A DNA stretch of 64,000 nt. It comes from Hyalella azteca (lineage: Eukaryota; Arthropoda; Malacostraca; Amphipoda; Hyalellidae). Location of the stretch: positions 89,806 through 153,805 of the forward strand of contig NW_025940854.1 of NCBI RefSeq assembly GCF_000764305.2. The letters are read 5' to 3'. A program made the position numbers and the translations under genes. Shown here in pieces: positions 43,462 through 58,400 of the stretch. Position 1 is the first letter of the stretch, and every line of letters begins with the position of its first letter. Below the pieces are notes generated by a model, which saw only the letters and a program-made list of their open reading frames with translations, did not search any database and was not told the DNA's origin.

Positions 43462-46400
43462 CTGTACAAAGTGGGGAATTTTTTTTTTAATTTCATGGCA
43501 GAGTGAAGTTCTTATTGCAAGTCGTTAATTTTTTTCTTGTTTGAGGACTCGCAGCCATTTTGAGGAAATTATCGTGTTTACTTTGAAAATTAGATAGCAA
43601 AAAAATAATACAAATAAAAACATTGAGTAGGCCGGAAATCGTGACAGAATTTCATACATTGGTAGCTGGCAATAAGCTCTAAATGTTCATCAGGCGACCG
43701 CATAACATCTTTTCACGTTGCAAAACAAAAATTTAAACGACGGAGAATATTATTACATACAAATACTCACAAGACACTATTTTAAATGTGAAAAACATCA
43801 TATGTTAGAAAACAACATCAGTGATTTATACTTACACAGCAAAACGCCGATGACGCTCGTTTTATTACATGCAAATACTCACAAGACACTATTTTAATTG
43901 TGAAAAACATCAAATGTAAGAAAACAACATGACTGATTTCTACTTACACTGCAAAAAGCCGATGTCGCTCGTTTTATTACATGCAAATACTCACAAGTCA
44001 CCTATTTTTAATGTAAAACAAAATCAAATATTAGAAAACAACATCAGTGATTTCTACTTACACTGCAAAAAGGCGATGTCGCTCGTTGACGGCCATGGCC
44101 GTGATCTCGGAAGGCGTTTGTAGGAGCAGCGACGACGAGCGGTTGCGCAGGTCCAACACTCGCACGACACCGCTCACGCTGGGCAAACGGGGGTACAACA
44201 TAGATGTGATGCAATAGTCTATGGGTGTGATATTATATGGCTGCAATGTTCTGTAGGTGTAATGTTCTATGGGTGTAATGTTATGTGGGTGTAATGTTCT
44301 ATGTGTGTAATGTACCCTATGTGTAATGTTCTACGTCTGTGATCTCATATGGCTGCAATGTTCTATGGGTGTTACGTACCCTATGTGTAATGTTCTATGT
44401 GTGTGATCTTATATGGCTGCAATGTTCTATGGGTGTAATGCACCATATGTGTACTGTTCTACGTTTGTGATATTATATGGCTGCAATGTTCTATGAGTGT
44501 AATGTTACATATGTATAATGTTCTATGTTGTGATCTTATATGGGTGTAATGTTCTATGGGTGTAATGTTCTATGGCTGCAATGTTCTATGTGTGTAATGT
44601 TCTATGTGTGTGATCTTATATGACTGCAATTTTCTATGGGTGTAATGTTACATGTATGTAATATTCTTTGTGTGATCTTATATGGGTGTAATGTTAAGTG
44701 AGAGTAATGTTGTAAATGTACAGCCTGACGTTGCATATAACATGTTACAGTCACATCAGGCAAGAAGGTTAAATATCAAGACACTAACTTTTCATCACTC
44801 AATAATTGTAGTATTTACTCTCTATTGTCTTGAGAAAAACCATGTCATTTTCTAGCCAAGATAATGATAAAAGAATTTTGTGGTATTTTCTCTATTTTGT
44901 AGTATTTCTCTCTGTTCATGTCAATTGACTCATTTCCTATAACCAAGATAATAATAATTACTAAGTTAAGAAGCCCACCTTCCAGCCATGATACTATAGT
45001 CACTAAATAGGTGCGCGCACACCACCCAAGACGCGTCTTCTTTCCAGTCATGCACAATACTGCGCTCCCTGACGCTGCGTTGAGCAAGAAAACCTTCGTT
45101 CACTTGCATCGTGTTGACCAGACCGCCGTCAGCGGTGTGCACGCTCAGCGTTTGTGCCACGGTGCCTCTGTACAAGGTAGGGAATCTTTTTTAATTCCAT
45201 GTTAGAGTTAAGTTATTTTAGCGCATTAATAATAATAGTTTAGCGCAAGTCATTATTTTTAGCGCATTTTCTCATTTATGGAAAAAATGCGCTATTGTGC
45301 TAGTCATGTCCATCTGTCTGTCCGTCCGTCCGTGACCACGTTTTCGTCGACGAGAAAATGCGCTCTCTGTCACTCACTGCAGTGAGTCCCAAGTTATATT
45401 TTTTCTTGTTTGAGGACTCGCAGCCATTTTGAGGAAATTATCATGTTTACTTTAAAAATTTGATAGAAAAAAAAATACAAATAAAAACATTGAGTAGTAT
45501 GCCGCAAATCGTGATAGAACTTCATACATTGGCAACAAGCTTTAAATCTTCATCAGGCGACCGCATAACATCTTTTCACGTTGCAAAACAAAAATTTAAA
45601 CGACGGAGAATATTATTACATACAAATACTCACAAGACACTATTTTAAATGTGAAAAACATCATATGTTAGAAAACAACATCAGTGATTTATACTTACAC
45701 AGCAAAACGCCGATGACGCTCGTTTTATTACATGCAAATACTCACAAGACACTATTTTAATTGTGAAAAACATCAAATGTAAGAAAACAACATGACTGAT
45801 TTCTACTTACACTGCAAAAAGCCGATGTCGCTCGTTTTATTACATGCAAATACTCACAAGTCACCTATTTTTAATGTAAAACAAAATCAAATATTAGAAA
45901 ACAACATCAGTGATTTCTACTTACACTGCAAAAAGGCGATGTCGCTCGTTGACGGCCATGGCCGTGATCTCGGAAGGCGTTTGTAGGAGCAGCGACGACG
46001 AGCGGTTGCGCAGGTCCAACACTCGCACGACACCGCTCACGCTGGGCAAACGGGGGTACAACATAGATGTGATGCAATAGTCTATGGGTGTGATATTATA
46101 TGGCTGCAATGTTCTGTAGGTGTAATGTTCTATGGGTGTAATGTTATGTGGGTGTAATGTTCTATGTGTGTAATGTACCCTATGTGTAATGTTCTACGTC
46201 TGTGATCTCATATNCTTACGCTCTAATTTCTTGTCTATGATTGGTGGATTTTGCTCGAAAGACCGTCAATGATTGGCTGATGAACTTACGATCTCTTAAC
46301 TTTTTTTGAAAGTATGGGCCCCAGGCTCCTAGATTCGAATGGCATTGAAATAATATATTTGAAGATTCCTTATACAAATGTATAAAGCATCGACCAGGTT

Positions 46401-49400
46401 GTTGCAGTCAACAGAACAGGATGAGAAAACAGATAGCGAACATTGGGCCTGCAGAAAATAATATAAATATTTATCTACATTAATCATATATTTTGTATTA
46501 TGAATAGAATATTTAGTTCAGAACAGAATACCTTGCGTGTGAAGGGCCGTGATGCAGGAGGCGTAAGCGGTGGCAGTAGAGGCAGTATTTATTAACATTA
46601 ATCATATATTTTGTATTATGAATAGAATATTTTGTATTAGGAATAGAATATTTAGTTCAGAACAGAACACCTTGCGTGTGAAGTGCCGTGATGCAGGAGG
46701 CGTAAGAGGTGGCAGTAGAGGCAGTATGAAGCAGGTCCCCCGCATGTAGTTCAGTGCGCAGGTCCCACAGTCTGATGGTGCGGTGCTCTCCTCCGGCCAC
46801 AGCGAGCTGACCTGTCTCCTGACACCAGCTCAACAGCGGGCCTGGACCTGGGGAAAAAATAAATATTTAGTAATACGAAATTAAAGTGTTATGTGTTACT
46901 CAATAGCAAACAAATGTTCGCTATCCTAGACTTAATGTTCGCTATCCAATATAATATTGGAGTGATACATAGTCATATAATATTTCAGTGTGGAACACCC
47001 AAAGATTTGGAATTAGTCTCAACCATGCAAAAATTATGATATTTGCATTATTACAGAAACATGCTTAGCTCTCAAAAATATATATACAAACCTATTTTGT
47101 TCAGAATACGAGACAGCAAAGAGAAATACTGAAAATCGAGATAAAAAAATCGTTGAATATTTGATTACTGCAAATTATCTAGATTGAATTTGCAAGAATA
47201 CACTGGAGAGAAACATTGAAGCCTCAATTCTATGTTGAGATTGCTAAAAGAGAGCAATCTCGGCAAAATAGAGAGTAATTGCAGCAAAATAGAGAGACAT
47301 TTGATTCACCTTTCATGCCAGGACGAACGTAGGTTGTAGCACTGAAGGCAGCGACAATTTTCGGACGCACGCGCGTCATGTCAAGACGCCGAGGCTCCAA
47401 GAAGTTGCTGCCTCCAATGGCCCATCCGTTTACGGGGGTCGGTGCAGGGGCAGCGCCCCCACCGCTGCTACTCCAGGGACTTGAACTCCACCCACTGGAG
47501 CTTGTGCTTCCAGATGGACTGGGGGTGCTGGTGGGTGTGGGGGAGACTCCGTCTCTTCCAAGAGGACTGTGGCTTTGCCAGCCGTAGCCTTTAGCGAAAA
47601 ATCCGCCGGTAAGTCTGTCCCGAGATTCATTTACATGGCAGCCTTCACCTAAGAAGCCACCAATATTGTCGCCAACGAAAGAGTTGCCAATCATTAAATT
47701 CCCACCTCGTCTTCGCCAGCCTGTCTTCAAAGTTTCCCAGTTAGGGTCAGTTTCTCTGTCGCATTTACTGCTCTTACTGCAGCCAGTGTTGGACTGAGCC
47801 TCAAGCCATTGAGTTTTGAAATAAGGATCTTTGGTGGCATAGTTTTTGATATGGGTCCTTGTATGGAAGAAAGGGTTGCTCCAGACCCTCACTGAGCCCT
47901 CGTCTGATGCCACTGCCAGGAGCGGGGTCTCGCAAGCATCGTTTATCACGCAGGCTGAAGTGATGCGTTGGCTGGACACTTGGTGGTTCAGCCATCGGTT
48001 GACCAGCTCACTGCTCTCCAGGTTGTACGAACTGATACAAAATAATAATTATTAATCGTGTGGGAATTTTAACAAAGAAATGTTGACACGGGAATGATGC
48101 AGTTAATTAAAAAGGAATATTTACCTATAGCCGAGAAACAGATAAGAAGCTTGAATCATAATTTAGTATCGTTTTTAATTGAAGCCAGCATGGAAAAAGA
48201 ATCAATGACATATGAAGAATGCGGTTAGCAACTACGTAGGATATCATGAAGATTTTCAGTTTGAACTAGTCGGAGTCTAAACCGAAACATATAAATATAT
48301 ACAAAGTAAGCAATATAATAAAATATTCCAGTTAGTTAAAATTACATCTTGAGATAACACATTCCAACTTCCAGAATATTAATCTGCATTTATAATGAAT
48401 AAGCAGTATCGTCTCATCATCCACCCGACTCAATCTGAATTAATTCTCCCCAAAATACTCTACTTAATTCAAGATAACTTCTGCCAAGACATCACCAAAC
48501 GAAATCCACCCGACTCAATCTAAATTAATTCTCCCTAAAATAATCTAGGTACTCAATTCAAGTTAACTTTTGCCAAGGCATCACTTAACAAATCTACCCG
48601 ACTCAATCGGAACGAATTCTCCCAAAAATACTCTTCTCAATTCAAGTTATCTTCTGCCAAAGCATCACTTAACGAATCCACCCGGCTCAATCTGAAATAA
48701 TTCTCCCTAAAATACTCTAGGTTCTCAATTCCAGTTGACTTCTGCCAAGACATCACCAAACGAAATCCACCCGACTCCATCTGAATTAATTCTCCCTAAA
48801 ATAGGTACTCTAGGTTCTCAATTCAGGTTAACTTCCATCATCACCAAATAAATCGTCACCTGACGTAAGCCTTCTCGCACACAACGAGGTGTGGGGCGCT
48901 GGGATGGAAGAGAAGCACCGAGGGCAGCGAAGGTAGACGTTCATTAAGAACTTCGTTGTCGAGTTTAGCTCGAGCGCGGCCACGTTTAGGCGTCGCGTCT
49001 TTAGAGCCTTGAAGGTCCTGTAGTAGTCGCGTCTCGGTAGCCGCAGGTAACAACCTCACGCTGCACAATATTAAGGGGAAAATGCCATTTATATTGTCAC
49101 TCAAGAATCGCAGGGGAAAATGACATTTATATTGTCACTCAAGAATCCCACGCTGTTCAATAATAACGGGACAATTTCATTTATAAAGTTTAACTATCAA
49201 TAATAAAGTCGTTGTTTAATAATATAATATATAATATAATATAGTAATACATAATATAATATAATAAAGTCATTCAATAATAAAGGGACAATTTCATCTA
49301 TAAAGTCTCTCAACTAAAGCGAGCTGTTCAATAATAAAGGAACTATGTCATTCGTAACGCCATTCAACAAACATACGCTGAATAATAAAGGAACTATGTC

Positions 49401-52400
49401 ATTTGTAACGTCACTCAACAAACATAAGCTGAATAATAATAAAGGAACTATGTCATTTGTAACGTCATTCAACAAACATAAGCTGAATAATAATAAAGGA
49501 ACTATGTCATTTGTAACGCCATTCAACAAACATACGCTGAATAATAAAGGAACTATGTCATTTATAAGGTGACACGCACATCAGGCAAGAGACAGAGCAA
49601 TGGAATGTACCTATGCAAAACAATGGCCGAGTGCATGCAGCTCATTATAGGGCTTACTTTGCCCTATAATGGGCCTTGGTGTTAGGGCCCTTTGCCCTTT
49701 GGTGTTAGGGCTTATAACAAGGCAGCTCGGGTGGTGTTAGGGCTTACTTTGCGGGCTTATCACAAGGCAGCTGTTAGGGCTTACTTGGCGGGCTTATCAC
49801 ACGGCGTTTTTAAGGCTGTACGCAGAAGAAGAAGGTCCTTGCGGGCAACAAAGAAGGCTGACGTAGGAGGAGTGTCCGCAGGGCAGTACACTGGAGTAAC
49901 TAGTAACTGTGACGACCACATCGACAAGGGACTGCTCACTAGTGGTTTAATGAACTGCTCGTTGTTATACACCGACTGCAGATGAGACAAAGTTGCTAAG
50001 ACACGGAGAAATTCATAAAATGAATGTTCATAGATGAAACAAAAATAAGATATGATGTAACAAATGATTATTATATTTTGAACTCTGTTAAAGATTGTGA
50101 AATCGCTGATTAGGTTACATATGTTGCAAACTCAGTTTAAATGTTTCAAACTCGATGTTTTAAACTCAGTGGCTGATAGCAAAATCCCAGATTCTGATAG
50201 GTATTATGATGGCAGGTTGTGCTGACACAAGCAAAATCCCAGATTGTGCTAGTTATGGCTAATAGCAAATCCCAGATTGTGCTAGTTGTTATCATCGCAG
50301 ATTGTGCTGATAGTTGTTATCATCGCAGATTGTGCTAGTTGTTATCATCGCAGATTGTGCTGACATAAAAACAGAGTTGAGGTCTGCGTGGGCAGGAACT
50401 GACCGAGGAGGGGCGGTGGCGGGGAGGGGGAAGACCATATTCTGCAAGACTTGAGTCTCCATGACAACCGGAACTAGAGAAGCTTCCGCTGCACGAACAT
50501 GTAACGATAATTAAAGACTATCATACAAAACCAAAATCATTACACGACATTACAAAATAATTTTAATAATAATGCCTGATATCATTAAAGTAATCAACAG
50601 CTAGGAGATGAGGTCAAAAGTATACATTCAAACTTAAATAGGAAAATAAAAAATGTTTCACCAAAAAATCAAGTGACCAAGGTTACTGGGAAACAACGTG
50701 AATTGGTAACGAAAAACCGACATGACGCGGGAGTTGCCAGACACCTGGTAAGGCATGTGAGTACAGAATGAGACAATAATGAAGAAATAAGGCATGTGGG
50801 TACAGAATGAGACAGTTATGAAGAAATACTCACAAGGTTACACATGAAGACAAATCAAAAGGATCGTCTAGCGTGGAAGAGGTGCTGCCTGATGAACGTC
50901 GCGGCAGCGTAGCACTCTGCCGAGTCTGGCGGCATGAAGAGGAAATTGTTAATTTTTCGCAGAAGGATAAAGTCATTTCATTCGATACACTTGCAGATTA
51001 ACAAGAGAAAAGTTGGATGCACTAGGTAGCCATTAAGCAACTGAATTACTTTAATCAATAATTGCTTCATCACATCAAAAATACTTCATCCATCATGAGA
51101 AAAAGAAAAGAAATGCAAGATCACCTTGTTGAGAACGAAATTGGTAATTTTCATGAGAAAAAAAAATTTTACCTTGTTGAGAACGAAATTAATAATTTTC
51201 ATGAGAAAAAAAAAGTTTACCTTGTTGAGAACGAAATTGGTCATTTTCACGAGAAAAAAAAGTTTACCTTGTTGAGAACAAAATTGGTAATTTCCATGAA
51301 AAAAAAAAATTTACCTTGTTGAGAACGAAATTGGTAATTTTCATGAGAAAAAAAAAGTTTACCTTGTTGAGAACAAAATTAGTAATCTTAGTTACCTTGT
51401 TGAGAACGAAATTAGTAATCTTAGTTACCTTGTTGAGAACAAAATTGGTAATTTTAGAAGCCAGGGCAGAGACTGGAGGATGCGGGTCTCGGGTGAGTGT
51501 CAGCAAGGCTTGCCAGATGCGGGCATACATTCCGGAGCTTGACAGCAAACTGCCACTCCAGGAACTGCCTGCAAATAAACACTAACTAATAATATATATA
51601 TTTAGCATAACAATTAATTTGCATTTGCTCTGTATATAGTTTCCTCGGACAATATCCATAATGATACTGGTAAATAGTATAGTGTAAAAATACTATGTAT
51701 ATACTGGTAAAAATACTATATATATATACTAGTATACGTATATACTATACTATATACTCAGAGCTGGGCAGCTGACCCCCCGATCACCCAAAACCGAGTG
51801 ATCAATAACCAGACTTTATAGTTATAAATAAAATTTATTTCTATAGTGTAACAATTCTATGACCATTTTATCTATTTCAGGTCACTTGAGATTAACGCTT
51901 GCACAGTGACAGAAACTTTCAGTGCCAAACGAAAACGAAATCATTAAGACGGTATATATTTGAGAATAATACAAGAGAAGCAGGGGCTACCTATAGGTAT
52001 AAAAAAGGGTACTCTTTAATGAGCTATAAGCGAACAATACAGGAGTTCCAGGCTTAAATAAGGGCATGAAAAAGAGAATTTATACCAAGAAACATGAGAA
52101 CAAATCAAAGCTTGAGCCTCAAATAAAGATATGAACGAAGTGAGCACCAGGACTGCTAACGGTGAGCGCAGAGGCCGCTCGATGCATGCCGCTGATGCCG
52201 CCGGCGCTGCTGCTGCTAATACGAGCGCCCGACGGCGACAACAGCGACGCGTCGCACGGCTCACCGCTCAGCTGCACGTAGTCATGTAAGTCTTTAACAC
52301 AGATATTAATATTATCGGTACAAGTATCAATAAGAACTAGAAAAAAATATATAACTCAATAGGTACTCAATGTAGTGAGTGACAGAGAGCGCATTTTCTC

Positions 52401-55400
52401 GTCGACGAAAACGTGAAGTCACGGACGGGCAGACAGACAGATGGACGGACGGACATGACGAGAACTCTGAGAAAGAGCTCATAGTATAGTCATGTAATTA
52501 ATGACGAAGTTTATCAGGTCATTAGCAAGAACGTGTTCATTTTGTAACAAGTAATCAGAAAAGCTCATTTCGTCAGCAAGCAATTACTGATGGAGTGCAT
52601 TTCTTAAATAAATGAGCAAAATATTTGCCATATGCTAAAAACAAAGGAATTTCATAATATGGAAACATATGTTGATTTTTTTAGTCGTCGTTCATTCTTC
52701 TGTAAAGGTCTTGATAATTTTAGATGAGAATAAAACTTAATATAGATTCTTACTATGCTTCTACTGGAGCTGCGACTGCTGATGCTACTCATGCTGGCGT
52801 TGAGTGTATGGGAACCCATGCTGCCTGCAGAGCACGGAGAAGTTTTTAGAAATGTATTTATAAAAATTGCTTTCGAAGTATAAAACCGTAGATGAAAATT
52901 TAACCGACCTCAAAAGAAAAAAAATATAACTCAGTACTCACTGCTGTGAGTGACAAGAGAGCGCATTTTCTCGTCGACGAAAACTTGAGGTCACGGACAG
53001 ACGGACGGACAGACGGACAGACAGACGGTCGGACGGACATGGCGAGCACAATAGTGCATTTTTTCCATAAATGAGAAAATGCGCTAAAAAGAGAGAGATA
53101 TTAATACAGATGTTATTTTTCGACGTTAAAATATATTTCAGAACCAAATGCCAACACACCCCAGTTGATTATTGCACAAGTGCACATGAAGCCAATGTCA
53201 GGTTCAGCGATTCACATAAATAATGAGAATTAGTAAGATAAATCGAAACAACATCAATACATAAATCTAATAAATCTTCAACTGAACATTTTACGAGTCA
53301 GAATATTCAAGCCTCGTAGAAAATACAGCAGTAAAGATGGTCGCAATTACCACAACGGTTTATAGAAATAAGGTCAGGTAATCTGAGTTTTATTTCTCAA
53401 AAAATAAAAATAAAAAGTTCGGCAACTTCACTCACTGGTTAGGCTGTCCATATCGCTATGCAGGTGCGAGACGAGTTGAATGAAGCTGTTCTCGTATAGC
53501 AAGACGAAGAGTTGTAATGCAACAGCTAGTTCCTATTAAAAAAAAAACAAATATAAGGAGTATCATTGCAACAGGATGCATGATTACACAATTCTGGCTA
53601 TTACTTGGTCATTGGTTCGTTGCTAGGGAAATGACAAACCATGTCATCTTACCATGGAGACATACTACACAACATGGCAGCTCACTACACCGTCTGATCA
53701 GTGAAAATTTGTCTAATTCCCACACTTTGAAGACGAACAATTTAGGAAAGAGTTATTCATTGCAGTTCGGTGATGCGTGTTTCACTTCAAGGCATTAAGG
53801 GCTGGGTATACGTCATGCAGGAATGTAGAAGACACATCCTCATATTTTGAATGTGGCACTGTTGCTAATTAAGTTCATAAGAAGATGAGATATTTAATGG
53901 ACTTGTTTTAAAGCTACATGAAACATCACTTTTTATAGCTTCTGTGCTAAAATTAGCATGCATATCAAAAGGCAACTTTAATTATATTACAGCCGATGCG
54001 TTATTCTCTGCTCATGAAGCTCCCCAGTGCGTAGATACATGCACATCTCACCTGCAGGGACAGTTATTCAATTAGTCCATTCAATTTCAATTGAAGACGA
54101 GTGAATAACTGTTATTTAGTTATTTAACCACAGCCTATTAACAGTCAGAAATATTATAAAGTCATTTAAGACTCAAAGATAGCGTGAATACAAGTACATT
54201 TCACCTATGGCACGATATTTAGTTAAGTCAGGCCCAGCACATAACAGTTATTGTTATTAAACGGCCCACCGAACGTATGGACAAAAATAACAATTTAAAC
54301 TATGGAGTCCGTTGTTCCATTCGATTTCAATTTAAGGCGAGTGAATAACTAAGGAATTCAAGGCCCGTGAATGACAGCGAGTTAGTTATTCAAGGACCTA
54401 CCAATTGACACGAGATTTGTAAGCCGTTTTCATGAAGGAGTAAACGAAATTTGTATGGATTAAATATCAGAAGCGCTCAATTACAAGATAGAGGAGTGTT
54501 AATTAATTACACAGAAAAATAAGAAATTGCTACCAACTTCTCTTTCAAACGAATAAATATACTCCGTATGCCAAAAAAAAAAGTAATCTATAGGTTATTT
54601 AACCCAACAGGCACAGTTAAACCAGAAGAACTTCGCACTAGAGCACTTAAGTCAAAGTATAAAAATTTCAAAACTAAATTCAAGAAGCTAAAAAGAAATG
54701 AAAGGACTCAGTAATTCAGGATCATGAAAGAACATGAAATAAATGCGCATTAAATCCAGGCACAGGATTGAAATAGTAAATATGCCACCTAGACCACCCT
54801 AGGTACTGGTTCAATAGACAGCTTAAAGCACCGGATCGAAGGAGTAAATATGCACACTAGACCACTTAAGGTACAGGATCAATAGACCCCTGAATGCAAA
54901 GTATCGAAATAGTAAAAAATATGAACACTAGACAACCTCGCGCCCGGAATCGAAATAGTAAATGTGTGCACCAGACCACTGCAGGCACAGGAACTATATA
55001 GTAACTATGCGCACTAGACCACCTCAGGCACAGGATCAAAATAGTAAATATGTCACTGAGACCAGCCCAGGTACAGGATCGAAATAGTAAATATGCGCAC
55101 TAGACCACCTTAGACACATGATCTGAATAGTAAATGCCTATACCAGACCACCACCTCAGGCACAGGATCTAAATAGTAAATGTCTACACTAGACAACCAC
55201 CTCAGGCACAGGATCTAAATAGTAAATGTCTATACTAAACCACCACCTTATACCCATGATCTAAATAATAAATGCCTATACTAAACCACCACCTTAGACC
55301 CATGATCTAAATAGTAAATGCCTATACTAGACCACCACCTCAGGCACAGGATCCAGCAGCAGTGGGTAGAGTTTCTCAGGAGCGTTGTCGCGCGTGGCGC

Positions 55401-58400
55401 TCCAACGCACGTCGGGGTTGTTGTGCCACGTCGCTGCCAGACAAACTACAGGCCACATGCGCACGCTCGCCTCAGCGTGCATGTCGTGCCGGTTGTGCAC
55501 TTCGTAGTCGTAACTGTTGTTTACCTGCGCGGGAATATTGGTAAATAGACCTCAATTATCGACACAAACACAGTAACTGTTATTTACATGCGCGGCCATA
55601 TTGGTGATTATTTACAATGGGATTTTTGATACAAAAATAAATTCCATGGGGAAACAGTTATAAATTTTTTCACATTTCAAGGATGAGGCAAAGCTTGGAG
55701 TGATTGAAAGGCGCATATCGATAAGATTGAAGAGATGAGTTGAGGGTTTGAATCTCGAGAATAGTTGCCAAGATTCCAGACAAAATCGGCAATGTGATTC
55801 AGAATTGAATACAAACCAAAATGGCTTAATTGAAATTGAGATCACAATGAATATATTTGACTATACTATGAATGCGCCAGGGCCTATACTTTCAAAAAAA
55901 GTCAAGAGATCGTAAGTTCATCAGCCAATCATTGACGGCCTTTCAAGCATAATCCACCAATCATGGACAAGAAAATAGAGCGTAAGTACTTACGTTCACT
56001 TAGCGAGTTTTGAAAGTATGACCCCTGGTATATAGGGTGTTGCAAAAACTAGCAGGACTTGCCAAGCTAGACATGTGTATATTGAAATTAAAAATACGAG
56101 ATTATACGTAAATAAAAAATACGAAATCAGATTTACCACTGCTATGTTTACCTCATCGTAGGGCCCAGGCCCAGGTAAGGTTGTGTTGAAATGAAAAATA
56201 CGAGATTATACGTAAATGAAAAATACGAAATCATATTTACCACTGCTATGTTTACCTCGTCGTAAGGTCCAGGTAAAGTTGTGTTGGAGATTTGCTCAAG
56301 ACATGTGGGGATGATGTTAGCCTGGAGAGCCTTTCTTTGGTTCTCAGGGTCGTTGCTGACCATCACTGCAAGGATGAAAGCCGCCAGCCCGCGATGTTCT
56401 GCCTAAATTCAGAAATGATTAGTAGAACTCAAGCATCGCAATGAAGATAATGCTATCACTGCAGCTGATTATTTTTAAACGTCTACATCAGTGAGCATCC
56501 CTTTTTATCAACTTCTGCAAGGTTGTTGATCATTTTGAACGTCAACACCAACTGCGTTCATTTTGTCAACTTCGGCAAGGTTCTAAATCAAAACCAACGC
56601 CTCAACTTCTGCAAGGTTCAAGTTTATGGTCAATATTCCATTAAATTAATTATTCAGACAAAAAGTTTGTAACTATATCATATATAGATGATAAAGGAAC
56701 ATTAAGTTTGTAACTATATTATAGATCATAACGTATATACGTTTAAGACGAGACCTGCATGGTGGTGTNATAGTCTAGTCATAAATTATTTAGACTATTA
56801 TTATTTATTAATTATTTAGACAGTCTAGTCATAAATAATAGTCTAGTCATGTAATTATTGATAGTCTAGTCATAAATTATTTAGACTATTATTATTTATT
56901 AATTATTTAGACAGTCTAGTCATAAATAATAGTCTAGTCATGTAATTAATGTTAGTCTAGTCATAAAGTATTTAGACTATTATTATTTATTAATTATTTA
57001 GACAGTCTAGTGATAAATAATAGTCTAGTCATGTTATTAATGACGAACTTCATCAGGTCATTAACAAACGCGTTCATTTTGTAACAAGTAATTATAGAAG
57101 CTCATTACGTCAGCAAGCCATTACAGATGGAGTGTTATTTTTTAAATAAATGAGCTCAATATTTGCCATATGCTAAAAGCAAAAAAATTTCATAATATGG
57201 AAACATATGTTAATTTTTTAGTCATTCTTTATTTTTAGCGCATTTTCTCATTTATGGAAAAAAGGCGCTATTGTGCTCGCCATGTCCGTCTGTCCGTCAG
57301 TCTGTCTATCCGTCAGTCTGTCTATCCGTCCGTTTGTCTGTCCGTCCGTCTCTCTGTCTGTCCGTCTGTCCGTCCGTCCATCCGTCCGTGACTTCACGTT
57401 TTCGTCGACGAGAAAATGCGCTCTCTGTCACTCACTGCAGTGAGTACCGAGTTATATTTTTTGTAAAGGTTTTGATAATTTTAGATTAGAATAAAACTTA
57501 ATATAATATATAAAGCCTTACTATGAATGTTATATTACTATAAAACTAATATGTATTACTATAAAACTTAATATGATATAGTCTTACTATGAATGTTATA
57601 TTACTATAAAACTTAATATGATATAGTCTTATTATGAATGTTATATTACTATAAAACTAATACATATTTCTATAAAACTTAATATGATATAAAGCTTTAC
57701 TATGAATGTTATATTACTATAAAACTAATATATATTACTATAAAACTTAATATAATATAGAGTCTTACTATGAATGTTATATTACTATAAAACTAATATA
57801 TATTACTATAAAACTAATATATATATTACAATAAAACTAATTTAATATAATATAGAGTCTTACTATGAATGTTATATTACTATAAAACTAATATATATTA
57901 CTATAAAACTAATATATATATTACAATAAAACTAATGTTATATTACTATAAAACTAATATATATTACTATAAAACTAATATACATATTACAATAAAACTA
58001 ATATTATATTACTATAAAACTAATATATATTACTATAAAACTTAATATAAAGCCTTACTATGCTTCTATTGGAGCTGCGACTGCTGATGCTACTCATGCT
58101 GGCGTTGAGTGTATGGGATCCCATGCTGCCTGCATGGCATAGAAAAGTTTTAATAAATGTTATAAAAACATTTATTATATTATTATTATTATAAATAATT
58201 AAATCTCATAATCACTTGACAATTAACGACGTGTTTAAAGCAACATAGTTTCACGTGAGTATGGGATCCCATGCTGCCTTCAGGGCATAGAGAAGTTTTT
58301 AGTAATGTATTTATATAAATTGCTTTCGAAATATAACACCATAGAAGAAAAGTTAATCCACCTCAAAGGAAAAAAAAGAGATATTGGTCATGAATGTTAA

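Noticed and set aside
50880..50945. Candidate raptor exon on the minus strand ([14 protein letters not shown])
   Set aside because: No clear acceptor and donor pair and no match to a known raptor segment.
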